From: an uncultured Clostridiaceae bacterium
GTDB taxonomy: Bacteria; Bacillota; Clostridia; Lachnospirales; Lachnospiraceae
Reading direction: 5' to 3'
Length of the DNA stretch: 10,660 nt
Assembly: GCA_947175805.1 (NCBI GenBank)
Contig: CAMWOF010000052.1
Span: 1-10,660 of the forward strand
Part shown: in pieces, positions 1 through 6,766 of the stretch
How the letters are laid out: the number at the start of each line of letters is the position of its first letter
How positions within the stretch are numbered: the stretch's first letter is position 1
Translations under genes and position numbers: made by a program
The notes under the pieces: generated by a model
What the model saw: only the letters and a program-made list of their open reading frames with translations
Told to the model about the DNA's origin: nothing
Database searches by the model: none

Positions 1-404
1 ATATTATAAAAAGAATAGTAGATTATATTGAAAAGCATTTAGAAGAAGACTTGTCATTAGATAAAATTGCAGAGGATTTGAATTACTCTAAATTTTATAT
101 TGCAAGGATTTTTTCTGAAAAAACAGGGGGTACAATCTACAAGTATATACAAGGACGTAGATTAACAATAGCTGCACATAAACTTGTAAAAACTAATAAG
201 TCCATTATTGAAATTGCTTATGAGGCTCATTATAGTTCGCAGCAGGCTTTTACACTAGCATTTAATCAATTATATTTGTGTAGCCCTCAAGCCTATCGAA
301 AGAAAGGCTTCTTTTATCCGAAACAATCAATTATTGATATGAAAAGCTCACAGTTTGTTTTTTCATATACAAATTATTTGTTTGGAGGTAAGATTGCTGC
401 ATGA
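1..404 (+). CDS. AraC/MarA-type transcriptional regulator, N-terminus cut by window edge
   Basis: The reading frame is open from base 3 and enters from the left edge, so the true start lies outside the window; the TTG at 51 is internal. The visible 133 residues are an AraC-type double helix-turn-helix DNA-binding domain. It opens with IIKRIVDYIEKHLEEDLSL, continues through the first HTH (IAEDLNYSKFYIARIFSEKTG), the linker YIQGRRLTIAAHKL, and the second HTH with the family ending FNQLYLCSPQAYRKKG. A tail of about 30 residues follows. In MarA/SoxS/Rob-like regulators this domain begins within a few residues of the N-terminus, so the protein may be only about 140 residues with no effector domain; that is inference. 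The stop codon overlaps the clpP start (ATGA), which implies translational coupling. The DNA is very AT-rich (14 G/C in bases 61-120). Family confident; target genes unknown. Confidence 0.88.
   Translation, partial: IIKRIVDYIEKHLEEDLSLDKIAEDLNYSKFYIARIFSEKTGGTIYKYIQGRRLTIAAHKLVKTNKSIIEIAYEAHYSSQQAFTLAFNQLYLCSPQAYRKKGFFYPKQSIIDMKSSQFVFSYTNYLFGGKIAA
384..388 (+). promoter_or_regulatory. Ribosome binding site for clpP inside the AraC gene
   Basis: GGAGG lies 12 nt before the ATG at 401, within the last codons of the upstream gene. The spacing is a little long. Together with the ATGA overlap it supports the chosen clpP start and coupled translation. Confidence 0.6.
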
Positions 405-991
405 ATACAATTCCTTATGTTATTGAACAAACAAGTCGAGGCGAAAGAAGTTATGATATTTTTTCGAGACTCCTGTCTGATCGAATCATTTTTCTTGGGG
501 AGGAAGTCAGTGATGTTTCTGCCAGTCTGATTATTGCACAAATGTTGTTTTTAGAGGCACAAGCTCCAGAAAAAGATATTCAATTGTATATCAATAGTCC
601 GGGAGGTTCAATTACAGCGGGGTTTGCTATTTACGATACAATGCAGTATATCAAATGTGATGTATCTACAATATGCATGGGGCTTGCCGCCAGTTTTGGG
701 GCATTTCTGTTAGCAGGGGGAACAAAGGGAAAACGTATAGCACTCCCAAATGCGGAAATTATGATACATCAGCCAGCGATTCATGGTAGTGGGGTACAAG
801 GACAGGCAACAGATATAAAAATTGTGTCAGAACATATCCAAAAAAGTAAACAGAGATTAAACCAAATTTTAGCAGAAAATACAGGTAAGGCAATTGAAGA
901 AATTATAATAGATACAGAACGTGATAATTATATGTCTGCGGAAGAGGCACTTAATTATGGACTTATAGATAAGATTATAGACCAAAGATGA
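401..991 (+). CDS. clpP: ClpP-family ATP-dependent protease proteolytic subunit, probable accessory copy
   Basis: This 196-residue protein is a full-length ClpP serine peptidase (family S14). ClpP forms a tetradecameric barrel in the cytoplasm that degrades proteins fed to it by Clp ATPases. The N-terminus (NTIPYVIEQTSRGERSYDIFSRLL) matches the mature form of Firmicutes ClpP, with no long propeptide. The triad is intact: Ser98 in GLAASFGAFLL, His123 in IMIHQP, and Asp171 in DTERDNYMSAEEA. YINSPGGSITAG, the oxyanion-region strand, is at 63-74. After IMIHQP the segment AIHGSGVQGQ is slightly longer than the usual LGGAQGQ. No tig, clpX or other Clp ATPase is nearby, whereas housekeeping clpP often sits beside them. 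With the low GC content this suggests a second, acquired copy that borrows the host's ClpX or ClpC; that is inference. It overlaps the AraC gene by 4 nt, so the two probably share one transcript. Confidence 0.93.
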   Translation: MNTIPYVIEQTSRGERSYDIFSRLLSDRIIFLGEEVSDVSASLIIAQMLFLEAQAPEKDIQLYINSPGGSITAGFAIYDTMQYIKCDVSTICMGLAASFGAFLLAGGTKGKRIALPNAEIMIHQPAIHGSGVQGQATDIKIVSEHIQKSKQRLNQILAENTGKAIEEIIIDTERDNYMSAEEALNYGLIDKIIDQR

Positions 992-1199
992 CAAGTTCCT
1001 GCCCAGTCATAAGTGTGATTTGGAAATTCGCACATTAGACAACAGGCGGTTGGAGTTTTATGCTAATACCAGCCAGTCGTCTTAATTTATAGATGGAGGT
1101 GGTTAAGATAGACACCATGTACCGAAAGAAACATTTGATAAGTGGCTGAATGGAGAAAGCTATCACAAATTTGCATGGACTGTCTGGAGACATTTTTAG
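981..1199 (+). pseudogene. Possible decayed reading frame between clpP and uvrB
   Basis: One frame reads protein-like sequence broken by stops. Bases 981-1082 are open (…CDLEIRTLDNRRLEFYANT…, stop TAA at 1083-1085). A short gap with another stop follows, then an open stretch containing VPKETFDKWLNGESYHKFAW, ending at TAG 1197-1199. GGAGGT at about 1095-1100 precedes an ATG at 1118, but that ATG opens only a 10-codon frame. The second fragment vaguely recalls the C-terminal part of small excisionase-like HTH proteins, but I cannot identify either piece. It may be the scar of a lost gene or mobile element, or simply chance. G/C in 1001-1060 is about 43%, higher than in clpP. Confidence 0.2.
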
Positions 1200-1226
1200 C
1201 ATAAAAAATTCTAAAACAAAAAGCAC

Positions 1227-1240
1227 AGAACAAATGTTCA
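1227..1240 (+). promoter_or_regulatory. LexA (SOS) operator of uvrB
   Basis: AGAACAAATGTTCA contains a perfect GAAC-N4-GTTC inverted repeat, the Gram-positive (Bacillus-type) LexA box. It lies 10 nt upstream of the -35 element of the uvrB promoter. LexA would repress uvrB until RecA-stimulated self-cleavage after DNA damage. The uvrA operator at 7431-7444 shares the core. The assignment rests on motif match and target gene; LexA itself is not in this window. Confidence 0.85.
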
Positions 1241-1249
1241 ATTTTGCTC

Positions 1250-1278
1250 TGTACTTTTTTAATATATAGTGTTATAAT
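1250..1278 (+). promoter_or_regulatory. Promoter of uvrB
   Basis: The -10 is TATAAT at 1273-1278. A weak -35, TGTACT, is at 1250-1255, with a 17-nt spacer. The -35 has only 3 of 6 consensus bases. The same arrangement, TGTACA-N17-TATAAT, precedes uvrA, which raises confidence in both. Transcription would start near 1285. Confidence 0.75.
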
Positions 1279-1493
1279 ACAAAATAGCAGTTGCACAAAA
1301 TCTGTGACTTTCTTTACATCTCATGATACCTTGTGTTATTTGGTGTTATGGCATTTCAAAAAATTAATTTATGACTTTCATTCGTGTAATTAAAATGTTT
1401 ACCTATAAGTTAGTGGAAAGAGGGGAATTACACGAATTTTTTATGCATTACATGGAGCGTTTTGGTAAAAATCACAATACGGAGGTATTGTAT
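1279..1493 (+). other. Long uvrB leader, no intact gene
   Basis: About 210 nt separate the promoter from the uvrB start, long for a repair gene. From 1371 the uvrB frame has no stop, so a 41-residue N-terminal extension (starting MTFIRVIK) is formally possible. No ribosome binding site precedes 1371, and UvrB proteins normally begin near MDHFEL, so I treat it as untranslated. I see no riboswitch that I can name. Confidence 0.5.
1481..1485 (+). promoter_or_regulatory. Ribosome binding site that fixes the uvrB start
   Basis: GGAGG sits 8 nt before the ATG at 1494, an ideal spacing. It decides for this start over the in-frame ATGs at 1371, 1395, 1443 and 1452, which lack a comparable site. Confidence 0.85.
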
Positions 1494-3488
1494 ATGGATC
1501 ATTTCGAATTAGTATCAGAATACCAACCCACCGGCGATCAGCCGAAGGCAATCGAGGCCTTAGTGAAAGGCTTCCAGGAGGGGAATCAGTTTCAGACCTT
1601 ATTGGGCGTTACAGGCTCCGGTAAAACATTTACCATGGCAAATGTCATCCAACAATTAAATAAACCAACTCTTGTTATAGCACATAATAAGACTTTAGCA
1701 GCTCAGTTATATGGCGAATTTAAAGAGTTTTTTCCGAATAACGCAGTCGAGTATTTTGTCTCCTACTATGATTATTATCAGCCGGAGGCCTATGTGCCGT
1801 CCACAGATACTTATATTGAGAAGGACTCGTCTATTAATGATGAAATTGACAAGCTGCGGCATAGTGCGACGGCGGCATTAATCGAGCGAAAGGATGTCGT
1901 TGTGGTTTCTTCTGTTTCCTGTATTTATGGTATTGGTGACCCGGAAAGCTACCGTGAAATGATGCTGACGCTGAGAGTAGGGGCACAAAGAGAGCGGGAT
2001 GATGTGATTACCCAGCTTGTGGACATGCAGTATGTCAGGGGGGATATGGATTTTAAGCGGGGCTCCTTCCGGGCGAAAGGGGATGTGCTGGATATTCTTC
2101 CAGTGTCCACCTTTGATGATGCGATTCGGGTGGAGTTTTTCGGAGACGAGATTGACCGGATATCGGAATTTGACCCGTTGACCGGCGAGGTGAAGCGCTC
2201 TGTGCAGTTTGCGTTTATTTTCCCTGCCTCCCACTATGTGATTCCGCAGGAGCAGATGAAGCGGGCGGTTGTGGAGATTGAGCAGGAGCTGGAGCAGCAG
2301 GTGGCATATTTTAAAGAAAATGACAAGCTGTTAGAGGCGCAGCGTATTTCCGAGCGCACCAGATTTGATATTGAAATGCTCAGGGAGACGGGCTTTTGCT
2401 CCGGCATTGAGAATTATTCCAGGATTATGGCGGGACATGCGCCGGGCGAAACGCCCAGCACGCTGATTGATTTCTTTCAGGATGATTTTCTGATTATCAT
2501 TGACGAGTCTCATATGACGGTGCCGCAGATTCGGGGTATGTTTGCCGGAGACCGTTCCAGGAAGACAACGCTGGTGGAATACGGCTTCCGTCTGCCCTCT
2601 GCCCTGGACAACAGACCGTTGAATTTCAGTGAGTTTGAGAGCAAGATTGACCAGATGCTTTTTGTGTCTGCTACGCCATCCGTCTACGAGGCGGAGCATG
2701 AGCTTTTGCGGGCGGAGCAGGTGATTCGTCCAACCGGACTGCTTGACCCGCCGGTGGATGTGCGTCCAGTGGCTGGGCAGATTGACGATTTGGTGTCTGA
2801 GGTGAATAAGGAGACTGAGCAAGGACATAAGGTGCTGGTGACAACGCTGACAAAGCGCATGGCGGAGGACTTGACGGAGTACATGCAGCAGCTTGGCATT
2901 AAGGTGAAATACCTTCATTCGGATATTGATACGCTCGAGCGGGTGGAAATTGTCAGGGATTTGCGCATGGGCATTTTTGATGTGCTTGTGGGAATTAATC
3001 TTTTGCGGGAAGGTCTGGATATCCCGGAAATTACATTGGTGGCGATTCTTGACGCAGATAAGGAGGGCTTTCTCCGTTCTGAGACATCTCTGGTGCAGAC
3101 TATTGGGCGTGCCGCCAGAAACAGTGACGGGCATGTGATTATGTATGCCGATAATATGACGGATTCCATGAAAACCGCCATCGGAGAGACGAACCGCCGC
3201 CGGGCGATTCAGATGGCTTATAACGAGGAGCACGGCATTACGCCGCAGACCATCATCAAAGAGGTTCGGGACTTGATTCAGGTGGGTACGGAAGAAGAAA
3301 AGCAAGGGGTTCATTTCACATTTGAAAAAGACAGGGAGTCCATGAATGAGAAGGAGCTGAAGGCGGCTATTGAGAAGCTGACAAAGCGCATGAATGAGGC
3401 AGCGTCAGCACTTAACTTCGAGCGGGCGGCAGAGCTGAGGGATGAGTTGAAGCTCTATAAGGAAGCTCTGCGGGATTACGATAAATAA
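1494..3488 (+). CDS. uvrB: UvrABC system protein B (excinuclease ABC subunit B)
   Basis: UvrB is the damage-verifying helicase-like subunit of nucleotide excision repair. UvrA loads it onto damaged DNA, and it then recruits UvrC for the two incisions. The product is 664 residues, close to the usual 655-675. Motifs in order: Walker A GVTGSGKT at 38-45; the DNA-clamping beta-hairpin start YYDYYQPEAYVP at 91-102; Walker B/DESH at 337-340; SATP at 392-395; motif VI QTIGRAARN at 535-543; and a C-terminal UVR coiled coil at about 622-657 (NFERAAELRDEL), which contacts UvrC. All key residues are present, so the protein should be functional. uvrA is not next to it but lies 4 kb downstream beyond opposite-strand genes. 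Transcription should be SOS-controlled through the LexA box at 1227. Bases 1621-1740 are AT-rich (about 31% GC) compared with the rest of the gene. Confidence 0.98.
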   Translation: MDHFELVSEYQPTGDQPKAIEALVKGFQEGNQFQTLLGVTGSGKTFTMANVIQQLNKPTLVIAHNKTLAAQLYGEFKEFFPNNAVEYFVSYYDYYQPEAYVPSTDTYIEKDSSINDEIDKLRHSATAALIERKDVVVVSSVSCIYGIGDPESYREMMLTLRVGAQRERDDVITQLVDMQYVRGDMDFKRGSFRAKGDVLDILPVSTFDDAIRVEFFGDEIDRISEFDPLTGEVKRSVQFAFIFPASHYVIPQEQMKRAVVEIEQELEQQVAYFKENDKLLEAQRISERTRFDIEMLRETGFCSGIENYSRIMAGHAPGETPSTLIDFFQDDFLIIIDESHMTVPQIRGMFAGDRSRKTTLVEYGFRLPSALDNRPLNFSEFESKIDQMLFVSATPSVYEAEHELLRAEQVIRPTGLLDPPVDVRPVAGQIDDLVSEVNKETEQGHKVLVTTLTKRMAEDLTEYMQQLGIKVKYLHSDIDTLERVEIVRDLRMGIFDVLVGINLLREGLDIPEITLVAILDADKEGFLRSETSLVQTIGRAARNSDGHVIMYADNMTDSMKTAIGETNRRRAIQMAYNEEHGITPQTIIKEVRDLIQVGTEEEKQGVHFTFEKDRESMNEKELKAAIEKLTKRMNEAASALNFERAAELRDELKLYKEALRDYDK

Positions 3489-3497
3489 CCCCTGTTG

Positions 3498-4601
3498 CTA
3501 CTTTAACATCTCACTGTGATTCAGTACCAAGGTACTGTATAAAAACAGCACGTCGCTGTCACGAAAATCTACCATATCGGATAGAAGCGCACTGGATAGA
3601 TAACGGATATCAATCAGCACCACCTTGCTATAGCCCGTGGCCAGAAGCGGCGCAATGCTGCTGCCAAAGGAGTCACGGAATAAAATGAGGCATCTATCAT
3701 TTTGTGCAGACGGATTTTTAATTGTAAGCAGGCCCTTGGCGCCGGAAAGAAAAAGCTCGTAGGGGTCTCTTCCCTGTGCCAGCTCCATGTTATATATGTC
3801 AATTTCTTTGTTTGTTTCATGGTCAAAAACCGTGCACATGTTTAGTGCATCATTTTCCAGATAGGAAATCGGCTCTGCCGGCAGGGGAAGCGCTGCCTGA
3901 CCGTGGTAAACTCCATAAAATGGTTCTTCTAATGTGTGTTCCTGGTAGTCTGTAGATATGGAAACACCCATTTCAGAGGCGAGGGCGGCAGCCACATCTA
4001 CAATCTTTTCCTGTCTCCAATGGGTGTCTGTTTTATAGTAATCGGAAAGCTCCAGTACGTTATAAATGTCAATATATTTTATGGAAGCATCCATCTGGCT
4101 GACAAATAATTTTGCAAGTGCATCATAATCCATGGACGGATAGCGGTTTGCTTCCGCCAGAAAGTAATTTTTGTCGGGGATGACGGACATATAGACCCTG
4201 GTGTTGCTGTTGGCAAGATACTCGTCATACAGGCGGCTAAGCTTGCTGGCGGCATTGGAAACTGAGGCCTCCTGCAGAGGGTATTCCAGCTTTGACAAAT
4301 GCCCCTCAGCCCTGTAAATGCTGTTTACGTCCTTCCGGCAGAAAACATAAAAGGAAGACAGCGCCTTGACCGTTCGAAAGCTATCTCTCAGAGGGAACTG
4401 ATCCATGGCATAATTCTCAAAATTCTTCATGAATCTGCCCGAGAGTACTGTTTTCGATGAAAGCACCGGAAAATCAGCGAGTGAGCGCCTCTCGCTTTCG
4501 GATACTGCCTTTTTTGGCGCAAGGATTTCCCAGAAAAATATTGCGAATAAAAAGACAGTAAATATGCATACAGTTATTATATTTTTTGCTCGGTCTGTCA
4601 T
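3498..4601 (-). CDS. DHHW-family protein, AlgX/AlgJ-like putative surface-glycan O-acetyltransferase partner
   Basis: The product is 367 residues. A single N-terminal membrane anchor (about 8-27, IITVCIFTVFLFAIFFWEIL) places the rest outside the membrane. After it comes the family hallmark region ESERRSLADFP…GRFMKNFENYAMDQFPLRDSF. The catalytic signatures of the AlgX/AlgJ SGNH-like fold are both present: DTHW at 192-195 (Asp192, His194) and RDSFGSS around Ser311. In alginate-type systems such proteins take acetyl groups passed by an MBOAT protein and place them on a polymer; the polymer here is unknown. The start at 4601 is chosen because AAAGGAG precedes it by 7-8 nt; the longer frame to 4676 would overlap the MBOAT gene. 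It lies 31 nt downstream of that gene, surely co-transcribed. Its 3' end faces uvrB across only 9 nt. Confidence 0.88.
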   Translation of the reverse strand: MTDRAKNIITVCIFTVFLFAIFFWEILAPKKAVSESERRSLADFPVLSSKTVLSGRFMKNFENYAMDQFPLRDSFRTVKALSSFYVFCRKDVNSIYRAEGHLSKLEYPLQEASVSNAASKLSRLYDEYLANSNTRVYMSVIPDKNYFLAEANRYPSMDYDALAKLFVSQMDASIKYIDIYNVLELSDYYKTDTHWRQEKIVDVAAALASEMGVSISTDYQEHTLEEPFYGVYHGQAALPLPAEPISYLENDALNMCTVFDHETNKEIDIYNMELAQGRDPYELFLSGAKGLLTIKNPSAQNDRCLILFRDSFGSSIAPLLATGYSKVVLIDIRYLSSALLSDMVDFRDSDVLFLYSTLVLNHSEMLK

Positions 4602-4632
4602 GATAACACTCCTTTCTGCCATCCCGAATTTC

Positions 4633-6030
4633 TCAAAAACGGAAATACAAAAACGGGTTGAAAGAGCCGTCCACAATGTATCCGGTTGCGGTAATCAAAA
4701 CCAGCATCAGAAATATAGGCTCCAATAAATTGATAACGACATTGCCTTTTTTAGTTTTGCGGAGCCTGGCAGTCATTTTAGGAAGCAGCGGCGTTGCCCC
4801 CAGTGCTGCTGCAAGTAACACGAAGGTATAGCTTTTCAGGTAATACAAGCTTTCGGTGGTGACGGCGGCAAGTCCCTGTCCGCCAAGCATGGATTTTATA
4901 GTTAAAAATGCGTCGGAAATGCCGGAGGCATCGAAAAGGACAAAGCTGAAAATAACGATAAGCATAACATAAATGTGGCGAAGCACTTTTGTTTTTTCGA
5001 GATATTTCATTAGCCATAGTTTTTCGGTGATGAGCAGGATGCCGAAATACACGCCCCATAAAAGAAAGCCCCAAGCCGCTCCGTGCCAGAAGCCCGTGAG
5101 CAGCCATACTGCCATGATATTAAAAAACCACCGGCCTTTGGACACACGGTTGCCCCCCAGCGGGATATACACATAATCACGGAACCAGGCGCCTAAGGAT
5201 ATATGCCATCTGCGCCAGAATTCTGTGATACTCCTGGAAATGTACGGGTAATTAAAATTTTCGGGGAAATCAAAGCCAAAGATGTTACCCAGCCCGATTG
5301 CCATATCGCTGTACCCGGAAAAATCAAAGTAAATGTGCAGGGTGCAGCCTACGGCATAAAGCCAGCAAAAAAGGACGGAAGGTTCAGTGGTTTGGGAAGC
5401 AGCGCTGATGAGCTCGCCCAGGACGTTGGCCAGCAGCACCTTTTTTCCAAGTCCGATGACGAAGCGCCGGATACCCAGTGCACATTTCCCGACGTTGTGG
5501 CTTCTCTCGTCCAACTGCCCGGCAATATGGCTGTAGCGCACGATGGGCCCGGCAATGAGCTGCGGAAACATGGTAACGTATGTCCCGAGCTTGATAAAAT
5601 TTCTTTGGGCGGGAACATCTGCCCGGTACACATCCACAAGGTAGCTTATGATTTGAAATGTGTAAAAGCTGATGCCGATGGGCAGGGTAATTTGAAGCAG
5701 GGGCAGGGATGTGCCGGTAAACCGATTCATATTTTCAATGAAAAAATCTGCATATTTGCAGTAGAAAAGCAGCCCCAGGCTGATCAGACAGGAGGCGGAC
5801 AGGCAGAGCTTTGACCATCTGCCCTCCGTTTTTTCTATCAGGATTCCGAAAATGTATCCCTGCAAAATTGTCACGAGCATGAGCAGTACATATTTGGGTT
5901 CTCCCCAGGCATAAAAAAACAGGCTGGAAAGAAACAGCACTGTATTTTTCATGCGTTTAGGCGCAGCAAAATAGAGCAGCAGCACGCAGGGAAGAAAATA
6001 GTATAAAAATGGAATACTGGAAAAGACCAT
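4633..6030 (-). CDS. AlgI-like MBOAT family membrane O-acyltransferase
   Basis: This is a 465-residue polytopic membrane protein with about ten or more hydrophobic segments. It opens with VFSSIPFLYYFLPCVLLLYFAA and FLSSLFFYAWGEP, typical of AlgI-type MBOAT proteins. Conserved motifs include ITLPIGISFYTFQIISYLVDVYR, FPQLIAGPIVRYS, YFDFSGYSDMAIG, and FWRRWHISLGAWFRDYVYIPLGG (His276). The catalytic-type His316 is in LTGFWHGAAWGF. These enzymes move acetyl or other acyl groups across the membrane to modify polysaccharides or teichoic acids. The DHHW gene immediately downstream is the expected extracellular partner, as AlgI works with AlgJ/AlgX. It differs from DltB by lacking any dltA/C/D neighbours. 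GAGGT about 8 nt before the ATG supports the start. The acceptor polymer cannot be told from sequence. Confidence 0.93.
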   Translation of the reverse strand: MVFSSIPFLYYFLPCVLLLYFAAPKRMKNTVLFLSSLFFYAWGEPKYVLLMLVTILQGYIFGILIEKTEGRWSKLCLSASCLISLGLLFYCKYADFFIENMNRFTGTSLPLLQITLPIGISFYTFQIISYLVDVYRADVPAQRNFIKLGTYVTMFPQLIAGPIVRYSHIAGQLDERSHNVGKCALGIRRFVIGLGKKVLLANVLGELISAASQTTEPSVLFCWLYAVGCTLHIYFDFSGYSDMAIGLGNIFGFDFPENFNYPYISRSITEFWRRWHISLGAWFRDYVYIPLGGNRVSKGRWFFNIMAVWLLTGFWHGAAWGFLLWGVYFGILLITEKLWLMKYLEKTKVLRHIYVMLIVIFSFVLFDASGISDAFLTIKSMLGGQGLAAVTTESLYYLKSYTFVLLAAALGATPLLPKMTARLRKTKKGNVVINLLEPIFLMLVLITATGYIVDGSFNPFLYFRF

Positions 6031-6086
6031 AGAAATGACCTCATAAAACAGGATGCTAAATGCTATTATGGCATGAATATCAGCTG

Positions 6087-6650
6087 TTAGGAAATCGGGT
6101 CATAGCACACGGTTTCAGCATTAGGATATGCTGCAGTGAGCTTAGACTGGAATGTGCCCAACAGCTCTTCGCTGCCGAAAGCCCCAACCACGTATTCGCC
6201 GACAGTCATGATTAACAGTTTCTCAGGAAAGCCGCACATCCACTGCCTTGACTGAATGTTGCTCTCTAAGGCGGACGTTACGTCAGCCATGTCGGCGGCA
6301 TCCATGACATGATATATGCCGCAGGTAAAATTGTTGCCATTCATCATATGCATGAGGGAGGCGGCGCTGTCAATCTTGTCAATCGCAGCAGCAGGGAAGC
6401 CAAGGGCAGCATCGAGCGCAGCAGCGTCCTCTATGCTGTAGGTTCCTGGTCCCTCCATATTGGAATTTTCTTCGGAAAAATCACCGCCGGCGGCGGCAAA
6501 TCTTTCATCCTCATCGTAGCTGTCCCAGACGGTATTAAGCAGGGCAAGCGGGCTCTCGGAGCCGTTTGTTTTGTCTGCCTCTTTTTCAGTGCAGGCCGTC
6601 ATGGATAAGGTGACGCAAAATATCATAATGAGCGTAAGCAGTTTTTTCAT
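6087..6650 (-). CDS. Small secreted lipoprotein of unknown function (DUF4358-like)
   Basis: The product is 187 residues. The N-terminus MKKLLTLIMIFCVTLSMTAC is a lipoprotein signal peptide with the lipid-modified Cys at position 20, so the mature protein should sit on the outer face of the membrane. The remaining 167 residues are acidic and alanine-rich with no catalytic motif I recognise. The second half (ADMADVTSALESNIQSRQWM, later VGEYVVGAFGSEELLGTFQS) reads like DUF4358-type lipoproteins that I recall next to MBOAT and DHHW genes in Lachnospiraceae; this is recall, not a search result. It is first in the group, 56 nt upstream of the MBOAT gene, so it may help recognise or position the polymer being acylated (inference). 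A purine-rich AAAGGAAGG site precedes the ATG. The 116-nt upstream gap has only a weak minus-strand promoter candidate (TATAAA near 6688). Confidence 0.75.
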   Translation of the reverse strand: MKKLLTLIMIFCVTLSMTACTEKEADKTNGSESPLALLNTVWDSYDEDERFAAAGGDFSEENSNMEGPGTYSIEDAAALDAALGFPAAAIDKIDSAASLMHMMNGNNFTCGIYHVMDAADMADVTSALESNIQSRQWMCGFPEKLLIMTVGEYVVGAFGSEELLGTFQSKLTAAYPNAETVCYDPIS

Positions 6651-6766
6651 AAAAATTTTCCTTCCTTTAGCTTCTCTTGTGAATTTATAAGTCGTTCTTG
6701 TTAGTATGCCTTAATTGCCGGATATAAATACATTTTATGTTTTTGCATGTTTGTATGTATACGGCT
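6651..6766. other. Intergenic gap between lipoprotein gene and FUSC-like gene
   Basis: This AT-rich gap of 116 nt contains the lipoprotein ribosome binding site near 6651-6668. Near 6714-6765 GCCG/CGGC and ATACAT/ATGTAT arms face each other on the minus strand. They could form a loose, bulged hairpin downstream of the FUSC-like gene, but there is no U-tract, so I do not call it a terminator. Whether the two genes share a transcript is undecided. Confidence 0.3.

Noticed and set aside
1012..1033. GTGTGA…TCGCAC stem after clpP as a terminator
   Set aside because: The stem has only six pairs including one G-T, and no T-tract follows.
1371..1493. The uvrB start at 1371
   Set aside because: There is no ribosome binding site there, whereas GGAGG lies 8 nt before the ATG at 1494 and the protein from 1494 has the normal UvrB N-terminus and length.
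1621..1740. AT-rich patch (about 31% GC) within uvrB as evidence of recombination
   Set aside because: Flanking blocks are 47-52% GC, the reading frame and motifs are intact, and 120 bases is too short to separate mosaicism from chance without an alignment.
2331..3314. A 327-codon open frame on the minus strand opposite uvrB
   Set aside because: It is fully antisense to the conserved UvrB helicase motifs, its product is low-complexity in His/Arg/Leu with no recognisable domain, and no ribosome binding site is evident. It is a by-product of uvrB codon use.
3522..3537. Perfect palindrome CAGTACCAAGGTACTG as a possible bidirectional terminator
   Set aside because: It lies inside the DHHW coding end and has no T-run on either side in the needed orientation (TATAAAAA on the plus strand).
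5203..5814. A 203-codon plus-strand frame inside the MBOAT gene
   Set aside because: The minus strand encodes a clear MBOAT with all family motifs here. The antisense product resembles no known family.
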